The notes under the pieces were generated by a model. The model ran no database searches. It worked only from the letters and a program-made list of their open reading frames with translations, and was not told the origin of the DNA. Below, one piece after another: positions 49,735 through 58,854 of a stretch of DNA of 64,000 nt (its first letter is position 1; every line of letters begins with the position of its first letter). The stretch is from assembly GCA_963565915.1 (NCBI GenBank), contig CAUXFO010000001.1, positions 1-64,000 on the forward strand, given 5' to 3'. The stretch is from Entoloma clypeatum (taxonomy: Eukaryota; Basidiomycota; Agaricomycetes; Agaricales; Entolomataceae). A program made the position numbers and the translations under genes.

Positions 49735-49925
49735 CTAGATCTCGACTTCCAGGTGAGATATGAGGTCGTCCAGGGTGTCCGTGAAATTCTCATATGGTGT
49801 AAATTCCAATCCTTCAAAGATGTTTGCATGTAAGTGCTGCATCCATTCGGGCCAATCTGTTTGCTGATGGGAGATAAAGGATCTTAGATATTGTTCCAAC
49901 TCCTGGTTGATGCGTTCTGTCTGTC
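49735..49925 (-). pseudogene. Gypsy D integrase C-terminal fragment
   Basis: On the minus strand it reads TERINQELEQYLRSFIS and DWPEWMQHL, continuing PQTDGQ from 57002-57187 once Gypsy E is removed. The end (GLEFTPYENFTDTLDDLI) is not a chromodomain, and an internal deletion may have fused distant parts. Confidence 0.8.
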
Positions 49926-50409
49926 TGTTACATTCCGATCCATTCCGACGATTTCCGACCAATCCCGACACCTCCGACACCTCCGACATTTTGACTAATA
50001 CTTATTATGCATACTTACTGTTATGAATCTCGTTACTACGTACATTACTTACATCCGACCATTTTACTTATGTTAAGAATCTCCGACAGCCACTCGTTAT
50101 CCGACTCCGACGAAGCCACACGTCCTCCGACATAGTATTTAAACTTATGTAGAATCGTGTATTAGCTTCAGTTTGAATATCAACTTAGATTCGACATCAT
50201 ACCTCCCGTCCTCTTTCCGACTCTTAACTTGAGTCCGACCTCCGACCTCCGATCCTCCGATCCTCCGAAATAAGGACACCAACGTATTAGCGAGGGCGCA
50301 ACACACAAGTTGAAGCCAAGTCCTTGCCCCTACGTTGCACGCGCTCCGACCTTCCGACCTTCCAACGCGTCCGACGTAGCTCCGACGTTTTGTCGATCAG
50401 TTCTTAACA
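49926..50409 (+). repeat. Gypsy E 5' LTR
   Basis: A 484-bp LTR starting TGTTACATTCCGATCC and ending CAGTTCTTAACA. I count 21 CCGA words on the plus strand and no TCGG. TATTTAAA at 50136-50143 is the likely TATA box. Confidence 0.95.
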
Positions 50410-50423
50410 GTATATTCAAACTG
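50136..50423 (+). promoter_or_regulatory. Gypsy E TATA, transcript start/self-primer and PBS
   Basis: About 33 bp after TATTTAAA (50136) lies CAGTTTGAATAT (50169-50180). Three bases after the LTR lies ATATTCAAACTG (50412-50423), its perfect 12-nt reverse complement. This again fits self-priming as in Tf1/sushi elements. No tRNA complement is apparent. The decayed LTR at 12832-13431 keeps the same word. Confidence 0.82.
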
Positions 50424-50455
50424 CCACTCGCTTATCCGTATTTCAAATTCCAGTT

Positions 50456-51682
50456 ATGGCAGCCCGCAACACACAGAACTCCCGCGCAGCAGCAGCCGCA
50501 GCGGAAGCTTCAAACCTGCAGGACACCAGGGCGACATTTCTACATACGTTCCAAGATATTCCCGCAGAAGAATCTGCACCCAAACCTGACCCCATATCTC
50601 CGACACCTCATCTCCGAACACCTCAGACACAAGGACCTCCGATTCCTGAAGAATTCCGTCCTTTTAAATCACTGACCTCTCCTTTTGACGATAACAATCC
50701 TTTCCGTCGCGAGCAAACTCCAAACCTCGCCGAAGCAATTATGCTTATGACGCAGGAGCTCCGACGTAGAGAGACTCCGAAAACTCCGAAAAAGAAATCG
50801 AAGGAACCCGACACTTTTGACGGTTCCGACTCTCGGAAACTCACCAGTTTCCTTGCACAATGCACGCTATATTTCCGAAACAACCCCGCTTTTGACGACG
50901 ATGATAACAAAGTCAGTTTCGCTCTGTCGTACCTCCGAGGAACCGCGCTCGAATGGTTTGAGCCCACCCTCTTGGGAGAGTCCGACGACGACTCTGTCTG
51001 GTTGGACGACTGGTCCGCCTTTGTGCACATCCTCCGATCCGAATTCGGACCTATCGATCCGACCGGAGAAGCAGAGGATAGCCTGGATCACCTTCGGATG
51101 CGCGACAATCAGAAGATCCTACGTTACAACGTGGACTTCAAACGTCTTTCCGCTCGCACGCAGTGGGATGATGGCGCGCTCCGATATCGGTACTATACCG
51201 GTTTAGCGGAACGCATCAAGGACGTTTTGGGGACTTTTCCCAAACCAAAAACTCTCGCCGAGTTGAAAGTAATGGCCCATAACATTGATGCTCGCTACTG
51301 GGAACGTCAACGCGAGAAATCGCGCTCCTCCGACAAATCTACTCCGAAATCCGACAAATCCGACAAATCCGACAAAAAACAGACCCCCGCTTCATCATCC
51401 TCCAACAACAACTCCTCATCGTCTAAACCCAACTCGCAACAACAACAAAAATCGTCATCCACCTCTCCGAAATCCGCCCTCTCCGACAAACTTGGCAAAG
51501 ATGGGAAATTAACTCCCCAAGAACGCCAACGACGATTTGACAATAATTTATGCATGTTTTGCGGCAACGTTGGTCATCGGGCTTCCGACTGCTCGAAGAA
51601 ATCGTCTTCTAACGCCAAAGCAAAAGCCCGCGCGGCCCAAGCTGAGGACAAATCGGAGAAGACGACCGAGTCAAAAAAATAG
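50456..51682 (+). CDS. Gypsy E gag
   Basis: 408 residues, starting at the first ATG after the leader (MAARNTQNS). A Pro/Thr-rich N-terminus is followed by the gag core (about residues 115-280, with YLRGTALEWFEP, WSAFVHILRSEFGP and YYTGLAERIKD). Next come a Ser/Asp/Lys-rich stretch with repeated Ser-Asp-Lys and poly-Ser/Gln (about 283-350) and one CCHC knuckle CMFCGNVGHRASDC (about 363-376), with a Lys/Ala-rich tail. It forms the virus-like particle and binds RNA. It ends AAA AAA TAG, where the -1 shift into pol can occur. Confidence 0.95.
   Translation: MAARNTQNSRAAAAAAEASNLQDTRATFLHTFQDIPAEESAPKPDPISPTPHLRTPQTQGPPIPEEFRPFKSLTSPFDDNNPFRREQTPNLAEAIMLMTQELRRRETPKTPKKKSKEPDTFDGSDSRKLTSFLAQCTLYFRNNPAFDDDDNKVSFALSYLRGTALEWFEPTLLGESDDDSVWLDDWSAFVHILRSEFGPIDPTGEAEDSLDHLRMRDNQKILRYNVDFKRLSARTQWDDGALRYRYYTGLAERIKDVLGTFPKPKTLAELKVMAHNIDARYWERQREKSRSSDKSTPKSDKSDKSDKKQTPASSSSNNNSSSSKPNSQQQQKSSSTSPKSALSDKLGKDGKLTPQERQRRFDNNLCMFCGNVGHRASDCSKKSSSNAKAKARAAQAEDKSEKTTESKK
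51673..51682 (+). promoter_or_regulatory. -1 frameshift slippery site at gag stop
   Basis: A AAA AAA (51673-51679) lies immediately before the gag TAG (51680-51682). Zero-frame codons are TCA AAA AAA TAG; slipping back one base gives ATA GTA AGC AGT, the pol frame, which is open from here to 55383. The heptamer fits the X XXY YYZ rule for programmed -1 frameshifting. I did not identify a definite downstream pseudoknot. Confidence 0.82.
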
Positions 51683-54600
51683 TAAGCAGTCCTCAGATTC
51701 CAGCACGTACTGGGGATTGCGTTGACTCCTTTCGTGCACCTTTGGAAACCCTCCGACTCAATGCGTCCGCTCTCTCAAATCCGAACTCTCTATGTATTGA
51801 TTTGATATCTCCGACCTTTTCCGATTCTCTTCCGATAAAGACTCTTATTGATTCTGGTTCTACACATTGCTTCGCAGATACCAGATTTATTTCTTCTTTA
51901 AACTTATCTCCGACTCCGATTCCTTCACCTATGGTTTTGAAACTTTTTGACGGTTCTTCAAATACGTATATCACACAATCTATCGATCTTCCTCTCCGAT
52001 TTCCTTCCGGTGAACTTCTGACCGTCGCATTTTACGTGACAACCCTCGATTCGTCTTGTAATTTGGTTCTAGGACACAACTGGCTCACCCGCTACAATCC
52101 GTTGATTGACTGGGTATTGGGCAGTATCTTATTCCGTTCTACGTTACCCGACACTCCGAGTCCGACTCCGACATTGACTGCTGAGGCAGCTCCGCCACCT
52201 CTGCAGTGTCCGCCCTCTCCGATGGGCACCTCCGATCCGCTCACTCCGAACACCTCCGACCCGCCACAGATTACCATGGTCAATGCAGCCGCATATCTCC
52301 ATGCATGTAAAGCTCCTGGGGCATACGCTTTCCGCGTTCACCTCTCCGACATCTCCGCCAATTCCGCGTCTGTCTCCGACGACGCTCCCGACCTCTCTGG
52401 CATACCCGAGGAATACCACGATTTTGCTGATGTATTCAGTAAGAAAAAAGCCGACACCCTTGCACCCCACCGACCGTACGACCTCAAAATCAATTTGGAG
52501 GAAGGTACTTCCCCTCCGATTGGTCCGATGTACTCACTCTCGCAATCCGAACTTGGATCCCTCCGAGACTTCATCGATGAGCACCTCAATATCGGTTTCA
52601 TCAAACCTTCTAGTTCACCTCACGGCGCTCCGATCCTCTTCGTCCGAAAGAAAGATGGATCACTCCGACTATGCGTCGACTACCGAGGCCTGAACAAAAT
52701 CACGAAGAAGGACCGATACCCACTTCCGCTCATCTCCGACCTCTTAGCCACTGCCGGAAAAGCACGCGTTTATACCACCATAGACCTCCGACACGCATAC
52801 CACCTAGTCCGCATCGCTGAAGGTGATGAATGGAAAACTGCATTCCGCACTCGCTATGGATCATTTGAATGGTTAGTCATGCCATTCGGATTGTCTAACG
52901 CACCTGCAGCCTTTCAACGTTTTATGAACGACATCTTCTCCGACCTTCTGGACAACTGCGTTACCGTTTACCTCGACGACATCCTGATCTACTCCGACAA
53001 CCCCGAGGAACACAAAAAACATGTCCAAGAAGTCCTCCGACGACTCCGACAACATGGTCTTTACGCCCGCGCCGACAAGTGCGATTTCTCTGCCGAAACT
53101 GTGGAATACCTTGGATTTATCCTTTCTCCCGACGGACTCAAAATGTCGGAAGCGAAAGTCAAGATTATTCAGGATTGGCCTGAACCGCGCAGAGTGAAGG
53201 ACGTCCAGTCCTTTTTAGGTTTTGCAAACTTTTACCGACGTTTCATTCCATTCTATTCCAACATCACTATTCCACTCACTCGTTTAACCAGGAAACATGC
53301 CACTTGGCTGTTCTCCGACGACGCTCGAACCGCTTTTAATGACCTGAAAAAGGCATTTACCACCGCTCCGATCCTGACACACTGGATCCCCGACTCTCCG
53401 ATAATTGTCGAAACCGACGCATCCGACTATGCCCTAGCGGCTATTCTGTCGATAGTCACCTCCGACAATGAAGTCCACCCCGTCGCATTCCATTCCCGCA
53501 CCTTCACGGCCCCCGAAGTAAACTATGACACCCACGATAAGGAACTTCTTGCCATCTACGAAGCGTTTAAAATTTGGCGCCATTACCTCGAAGGCTCCGG
53601 TACTCCGATTGACGTCGTTACCGACCACAAAAATCTCGAGTATTTTGCCACCACCAAAGTTCTTTCACGCCGACAAGTCCGATGGTCGGAATACCTTTCT
53701 CAGTTCAACCTCGTCATCCGATTCCGCCCCGGCCAATTGGGAACTAAACCTGACTCTCTAACTAGACGTTGGGATGTCTATCCTAAAGGGGGAAATAGCG
53801 ACTACGTCGACATCAATCCGACCAACCTCCGACCAGTCTTTTCGCAAGAACAGCTCTCCGCTTCAGTTCGCGCGACTCAACTCCTTGAGCCCGTCCTCCG
53901 TGCAACCATTATCATGGACACAGAAAAGCTTCACCACGACATACTCACAGCACTCCCTTCCGACACTCTTTACGACACTCTTTCTAAAAATCCTAAACCC
54001 CGCTGGTCTCTCGACCCCGATGGTTTCCTCCGACATGACGATCGGATATACGTTCCCGACTCCGACGACCTCCGACTCCGAGTCCTACAGCACAAGCACG
54101 ATCATATGCTTGCTGGACACCCAGGTCAGAACAAGACACTCAGTCTCATTCAGCGTGATTATACCTGGCCCGGAATACGAGATTTCGTTAAACACTATTG
54201 CAAGTCATGTACCACTTGCATGCGATCGAAGCCACAAAGACACAAGCCTTACGGCCTACTCAAACAGCTTCCGATCCCCGAACGTCCTTGGAATTCTATC
54301 TCAATGGATTTCATCGAGACCCTTCCGACCTCCGACAACTTTGATTCAATCCTCGTTATCGTTGACCGATTAACGAAACAAAGTATTTTCATTCCGACAA
54401 CAATTCACTGCACCTCCGAAGACCTTGCCGTACTCTTCGTATTGCATGTCTTCTCTAAACACGGCGTCCCCGAACATATCACCTCCGACCGCGGCCCCGA
54501 ATTCGTCTCCCGATTCTTCCGATCTCTCGGAAAGGCTCTAAACATGACCCTCCACTTCACCTCCGGTTACCACCCCGAAGGCGATGGCCAAACCGAACGC

Positions 54601-55383
54601 ACTAACCAGACCCTCGAACAGTACTTGCGGATATTCTGCAACTACCAACAGGACAACTGGTCCGCTCTCCTTCCGATTGCGGAGTTCGCGTACAACAACG
54701 CACCTAGTGCTACCACTGGCATATCTCCCTTCTTTGCTAACAAGGGTTACCATCCGAACATTACTGTTCACCCGGAACGAGACCTCGCCTCTTCCCGAGC
54801 CCGATCCTTCGTGACCGACTTAGATGAACTTCACCAAGAACTGAAAGCCACCATCTCCGACGCTCAACGACGTTACCAGAAGTCCTCCGACAATAATCGG
54901 ATCGCACCTCCGACATTTTCTGTCGGACAACAGGTTTTCGTCAAAGCACAGTTCTTCCGCACAACACGCCCATCCAAGAAACTCTCAGAAAAATACTTGG
55001 GACCATACGAGATCATTGCACAACCCGGCACACACTCCTTTACCCTCCGACTCCCCGACACATTCTGCGGTGTTCACCCCGTCTACCACGTCTCCATGCT
55101 TGAACCCGCAACTCCGAACACCATTCCGAATCGGACCCAACCTCCGCCTCCTCCGATTGACATTGACGGAGAACTTGAGTACGAGATCGCTGAAATAGTC
55201 GACTCAAAGATCGACCGACGACGTAGCTGCAAGCTACTATATTTCGTCCGTTGGTTAGGATATGAAAACACTGATGAAGAATTCTCTTGGCTACCAGCCA
55301 ATGAATTGGAAAACGCCCCCGAGCTTGTCTCCGACTTTCACTCCGCTTATCCCGACAAACCGGGTCCGCTCACATCGCTCTGA
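51679..55383 (+). CDS. Gypsy E pol (protease, RT, RNase H, integrase, chromodomain)
   Basis: An intact frame of about 1234 codons entered by the -1 shift; numbering below is from 51742, a TTG. Protease TLIDSGSTHCF (about 35-45) and LVLGHNWL. RT with VRKKDGSLRLCVDYRGLNK, MPFGLSNAPAAFQRFMN and the catalytic YLDDILIYSD (about 410). RNase H ETDASDYALAAILS (about 555). Integrase zinc region AGHPGQNKT to CKSCTTC (about 787-825), MDFIETLP (about 855), SDRGPEF (about 916) and GYHPEGDGQTERTNQ (about 943). C-terminal chromodomain YFVRWLGYEN...FSWLPANEL (about 1142-1195), which in chromoviruses targets integration to methylated histones. All catalytic residues I can check are present. Confidence 0.96.
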   Translation: MVSSPQIPARTGDCVDSFRAPLETLRLNASALSNPNSLCIDLISPTFSDSLPIKTLIDSGSTHCFADTRFISSLNLSPTPIPSPMVLKLFDGSSNTYITQSIDLPLRFPSGELLTVAFYVTTLDSSCNLVLGHNWLTRYNPLIDWVLGSILFRSTLPDTPSPTPTLTAEAAPPPLQCPPSPMGTSDPLTPNTSDPPQITMVNAAAYLHACKAPGAYAFRVHLSDISANSASVSDDAPDLSGIPEEYHDFADVFSKKKADTLAPHRPYDLKINLEEGTSPPIGPMYSLSQSELGSLRDFIDEHLNIGFIKPSSSPHGAPILFVRKKDGSLRLCVDYRGLNKITKKDRYPLPLISDLLATAGKARVYTTIDLRHAYHLVRIAEGDEWKTAFRTRYGSFEWLVMPFGLSNAPAAFQRFMNDIFSDLLDNCVTVYLDDILIYSDNPEEHKKHVQEVLRRLRQHGLYARADKCDFSAETVEYLGFILSPDGLKMSEAKVKIIQDWPEPRRVKDVQSFLGFANFYRRFIPFYSNITIPLTRLTRKHATWLFSDDARTAFNDLKKAFTTAPILTHWIPDSPIIVETDASDYALAAILSIVTSDNEVHPVAFHSRTFTAPEVNYDTHDKELLAIYEAFKIWRHYLEGSGTPIDVVTDHKNLEYFATTKVLSRRQVRWSEYLSQFNLVIRFRPGQLGTKPDSLTRRWDVYPKGGNSDYVDINPTNLRPVFSQEQLSASVRATQLLEPVLRATIIMDTEKLHHDILTALPSDTLYDTLSKNPKPRWSLDPDGFLRHDDRIYVPDSDDLRLRVLQHKHDHMLAGHPGQNKTLSLIQRDYTWPGIRDFVKHYCKSCTTCMRSKPQRHKPYGLLKQLPIPERPWNSISMDFIETLPTSDNFDSILVIVDRLTKQSIFIPTTIHCTSEDLAVLFVLHVFSKHGVPEHITSDRGPEFVSRFFRSLGKALNMTLHFTSGYHPEGDGQTERTNQTLEQYLRIFCNYQQDNWSALLPIAEFAYNNAPSATTGISPFFANKGYHPNITVHPERDLASSRARSFVTDLDELHQELKATISDAQRRYQKSSDNNRIAPPTFSVGQQVFVKAQFFRTTRPSKKLSEKYLGPYEIIAQPGTHSFTLRLPDTFCGVHPVYHVSMLEPATPNTIPNRTQPPPPPIDIDGELEYEIAEIVDSKIDRRRSCKLLYFVRWLGYENTDEEFSWLPANELENAPELVSDFHSAYPDKPGPLTSL

Positions 55384-55411
55384 AACAAGAAAAAACAAGT
55401 ACTATTACTAT

Positions 55412-56351
55412 CTACTTAGTACGTTGTTTCTTGTTGGACGGACCCTCCTCCTTGTCCGACTCCCCCTCTGACTCCGCCTTCTCCGACTCGTCCGATATGT
55501 CCATGTCGGACTGCTCCGGCATATCCAACCTCTTCCGATTCAACATGTCTTGCTTGATCTTCTTCACCAGCCTCTGCTCCAGGCTCAACTCCTCTATCTC
55601 CTCATTCACCTCCGACTTCCCCGATCCCTCCGACTCCGACTCCGATTCCTCCACTTCCTCTGGCACGTATGCAATGTTGACAGTTCCTTCAACTGCTGAG
55701 AGCAGTCTTCGGATCTGCCTCGTCTCCACCAAAATCTCCTTCAAGACGCTCAACAGCGTCACCTCCGACTCCGACCCTCCGACCTCTGTCGCTTTCCCTT
55801 TTCCCTTCACCTTCACCGTGCGCTTCACCTCCGACTTCCCCTCCGACGCTCCGACCTCGCACTTCTTCTTGTCTTTGATACATCCTTTGCAGGACGACTT
55901 ATTCCTAAAAACACAAGGTTAAAACAGAAGAGACGAACCAAAGAGGGACTTACTCATCGCGTTCGCATTCGACGCCCTTCACAATGCACCTATCACAGGT
56001 GCCGACCCCGACCCCGACTCCCGACCCCTCTCCGACCATCGCCGACACTTCCTCCACCTTCCTCTTCTTCGTCGTCTTCTTCTTCTTCTCCGCCTGCGGC
56101 TCCCCCGACCCCTTGCTCAATGCGCCTTGTGCAGCGGCCACTTCATCGGCCCTTTTCTGAGCCGCCAGCTCCGACGCCCAACGCATCTCCTCCGCTACCC
56201 GCATCTCCTCCGCAGCCCTCTCTTCCTCCGCTCTCCGCTCCTCCTCAGCCTTCCTCGCAGCCTCCTCCTCCGCTGCTCGCTTTTTCGCCTCCACCTCCGC
56301 GAGCTTAGCCTGCAGCGCCTCCATCTCCTTTTGAAAATCGGATGCCGACAT
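55412..56351 (-). CDS. Antisense spliced gene in Gypsy E with Zn2Cys6 motif (296 aa)
   Basis: Two exons on the minus strand, 56351-55954 and 55904-55412, join across a 49-nt intron to give about 296 residues. Exon 1 starts MSASDFQKEMEALQAKL and forms a long Ala/Glu/Arg/Lys coiled coil (about 5-75), then a Lys-rich nuclear-signal-like KKKKTTKKRK. The splice creates CX2CX6CX8CX2CX6C: the first three Cys in exon 1 (CDRCIVKGVEC), the last three in exon 2 (CKGCIKDKKKC). That is the fungal Gal4-type binuclear zinc cluster signature. A Ser/Glu-rich acidic C-terminus follows, ending in KKQRTK. It converges on pol with a 28-bp gap. From memory, antisense ORFs of this general type occur in other agaricomycete Gypsy elements. 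The DNA-binding role is inferred. Confidence 0.85.
55905..55953 (-). other. Intron of the antisense gene (49 nt)
   Basis: On the minus strand the donor is GTAAGT (55953-55948) and the acceptor TTTTTAG (ending 55905). The length is typical of basidiomycete introns. Unspliced, exon 1 stops at once (GAG TAA). Spliced, the frame continues Asp-Glu-Asn-Lys and completes the six-cysteine motif. Confidence 0.85.
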
Positions 56352-56517
56352 ATTGAGGTTTATTTTCGGAAGAGTTTAAAACGAAAAGAGAATGGGGGAA
56401 CAAGAAGAAAAAACCACTCAGACGGTATTTTCAACCAACGCATCACATGACACAGTTCACGCGCACCGACCACCTAGGTCCTTAGGCCTCATGGGTTCGG
56501 CCCTAAGGGGGAAATAC
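56352..56517 (-). promoter_or_regulatory. Putative antisense promoter/leader and sense polypurine tract
   Basis: 166 bp between the antisense ATG and the 3' LTR. The antisense promoter could lie here or in the LTR. On the plus strand GGGGGAAATAC (56507-56517) abuts the LTR and is the likely polypurine tract of Gypsy E. Confidence 0.5.
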
Positions 56518-57001
56518 TGTTACATTCCGATCCATTCCGACGATTTCCGACCAATCCCGACACCTCCGACACCTCCGACATTTTGACTAATACTTATTAT
56601 GCATACTTACTGTTATGAATCTCGTTACTACGTACATTACTTACATCCGACCATTTTACTTATGTTAAGAATCTCCGACAGCCACTCGTTATCCGACTCC
56701 GACGAAGCCACACGTCCTCCGACATAGTATTTAAACTTATGTAGAATCGTGTATTAGCTTCAGTTTGAATATCAACTTAGATTCGACATCATACCTCCCG
56801 TCCTCTTTCCGACTCTTAACTTGAGTCCGACCTCCGACCTCCGATCCTCCGATCCTCCGAAATAAGGACACCAACGTATTAGCGAGGGCGCAACACACAA
56901 GTTGAAGCCAAGTCCTTGCCCCTACGTTGCACGCGCTCCGACCTTCCGACCTTCCAACGCGTCCGACGTAGCTCCGACGTTTTGTCGATCAGTTCTTAAC
57001 A
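56518..57001 (+). repeat. Gypsy E 3' LTR
   Basis: A 484-bp LTR. I compared it with 49926-50409 by eye and found no difference. CTGTC follows at 57002-57006. Confidence 0.95.
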
Positions 57002-57187
57002 CTGTCCATCTGTCTGCGGATGATACGCCATTGATAATTTAGTTGTAATCCCCATTTTTTTATTTAGTTCCTTCATAATTATTGCTGCAAATTGTGGTCC
57101 ACAATCTGACATTAATGATACTGGGAGTCCATGAAGTTTCCAGACTTCATCCCAATATAGTTTAGCTAAACCATCTGCTGAGACTTC
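57002..57187 (-). pseudogene. Gypsy D integrase core fragment
   Basis: On the minus strand it reads SADGLAKLYWDEVWKLHG, then SDCGPQFAA (usually SDRGPQF), then AYHPQTDGQ up to the Gypsy E insertion. It is fused directly to RT sequence at about 57187, so the RNase H and integrase zinc region are deleted. Confidence 0.85.
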
Positions 57188-58200
57188 ATGAATCTCCGAT
57201 AGAAGTTGGCCAGTCCTAGGAACGACTGCACCTCTTTTACCTTCATAGGTCTGGGCCACTGTTGGATGGTGTCTACCTTTGAAGGGTCCATGCAGATTCC
57301 ATCTTTTCCAATAATTAATCCTAAGAACTCTATTTCTTCTCTATCAAAGAAACATTTTTCTGGTTTCAAGAATAAATTGTTCTCTCATAATCTTTTCAAA
57401 ACTCCTTCCACTATGGCATTGTGCCCTTTCTTCCCTTCTGTTGCCACCAATATATCATCAATATAAATAACCACATATCCCTGGTCAATCAAGTCCCTAA
57501 AGATATTGTTCATCATGGTTTGGAACATGCTCAGGGAATTATTCAACCCAAAAAACATGACTGTCGGTTCAAAGGCTCCATCAGGGGTCATAAATGCTGC
57601 TTTCCACTCGTCTCCCTCCTTGATGCGCACATTGTTGTAGTCCCATCTGAGATCCATCTTGGTGAATCTTTTCTTCCCTTTTAACTTATTGATCAACTCC
57701 GGAATCAACGGGAGTGGATAATTATTGCAAATGGTCCAGCTGTTAATATGTTGATAATCCTGTACCATTTGTTTCTTTCCATCTTTTTTGGGTATAAAAA
57801 ATACTGGTGAAGTTTGTGGTGACTTGGTAGGTCGAATATATCCTTTGCGTAATTGATTGTCCACAAATTTGGATACTTCTTTCCTTTCATCCGGTGATAG
57901 GGGATAGACTTTGGCCTTCTTTGGTACAAAATCCAGTTTTTAAGTCTATAGCATGATCCCATGGTTTCCTGACTGGTAACCTCTCTGATGCCTTCCTTTC
58001 AAAGACTGATAGATATTTGTGATATTTTCGGGGAATAGCCTGTTCCGCCGGTATTTCATCTGAGGGTTCTCCCTTAACTGCCCTGAGCATGTGGATTACC
58101 TCTTTCTCCACTTCTTCTTCATTTCCTTCTACTACCTCTTCAATTCTTCCACCCCATCTGGTTCTTGCAGTTTTCTTTAAATAATGCATTCGACGCATGC
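57188..58200 (-). pseudogene. Gypsy D reverse transcriptase remnant
   Basis: Minus-strand pieces in shifting frames: KYLSVFERKASERLP and KPWDHAIDL (about 57950-58030), SPVFFIPKKDGKKQMVQDYQHIN and the catalytic VVIYIDDILVA (in 57385-57864), and a thumb with FLGLIIGKDGICMDPSKV and FLGLANFYRRF. At least two frame changes break it. Gypsy D is about as distant from Gypsy A as it is from E. Confidence 0.85.
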
Positions 58201-58838
58201 CGCATTCTTCTGGACATCTGGATAGTTTGATTTATGCTGTTTCCCAATTGATCTCTGGATTTATGGCATTTCAACCAGGTGTGTCCAACAATAACTTTAG
58301 CTTTTCCCAGGTTGCATGCTTCAAACACTGCTATTTCCATGTGTCCTTTATACTGCATAGCCATGACTGCTTCATGCGTGATCAAACCTCCTTGGTTAAG
58401 CATGCCATCAATGTTGTAGACCTGGATGGGGAAAGGTAGTTCCCTTAATTTAATGTTGTTCCTTTTGGCGAAGTCCAGATCAATGAACATTCCTGTTGCC
58501 CCTGAGTCTAATAATGCTTCGACATCAAAGGTGCGTTTGTCCTGCAATGTTTCCAGCGTGATTTTCATCATAAGCTCCTTTTCCAAAGAAGCGGATTGAA
58601 TAAAAGATGGTTCCCCCATAGAGTCTGTTTGCCTATTTAAGTTATCTGATTCATCTGAACAGGGAATTAAGCATTTGTCCATAGGGGCCGAACCAAGCCT
58701 TGTTTCCAAGGACTCCCCAATGATATAGTTTACAAGCATATCTAAGTCCGATTCATCTTTTTTTGGTTTTTCTCTCCTAGGTTTATCTAATAGTATTTTA
58801 TTGTATGTAACTGCTGTGTCTGAAGTTTCTGAAACCAT
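58140..58838 (-). pseudogene. Gypsy D protease region
   Basis: A 232-residue open piece with the aspartic protease motif ALLDSGATGMFID and a downstream KVIVGHTWLKCH, typical of Gypsy proteases. The frame is lost near 58140-58200 before RT. Upstream (gag) sequence is cut off by Gypsy C at 58854. Confidence 0.82.
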
Positions 58839-58854
58839 GATTTTACAGTGTCCT

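Larger units (their letters stand above)
49926..57001 (+). mobile_element. Gypsy E, intact recent chromodomain Gypsy with antisense gene
   Basis: A 7076-bp element with two 484-bp LTRs (49926-50409, 56518-57001) that I read as identical, and target duplication CTGTC (49921-49925, 57002-57006). Gag and pol are uninterrupted and linked by an A7 slippery site. A spliced antisense gene lies between pol and the 3' LTR. The sense strand is saturated with TCCGA words. By LTR identity and intact frames it is the youngest element here and possibly active. It sits in the integrase of Gypsy D. Confidence 0.97.
49421..58854 (-). mobile_element. Gypsy D, decayed Gypsy element (minus), 5' part cut off
   Basis: A minus-strand element whose 3' LTR (49421-49723) abuts gene X. 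From right to left: protease, RT, a deletion removing RNase H and the integrase N-terminus, integrase core, then Gypsy E inserted in the integrase (TSD CTGTC), integrase end, polypurine tract (AAAGGGGG on the minus strand, 49725-49733) and LTR. Its gag and 5' LTR should lie beyond Gypsy C, which interrupts it at 58854. It belongs to a family different from A/B/C and E. Confidence 0.85.

Noticed and set aside
52092..52470. Minus-strand frames opposite Gypsy E pol
   Set aside because: They mirror pol and the TCCGA words, lack motifs and splice signals, and are unlike the antisense gene at 55412-56351.
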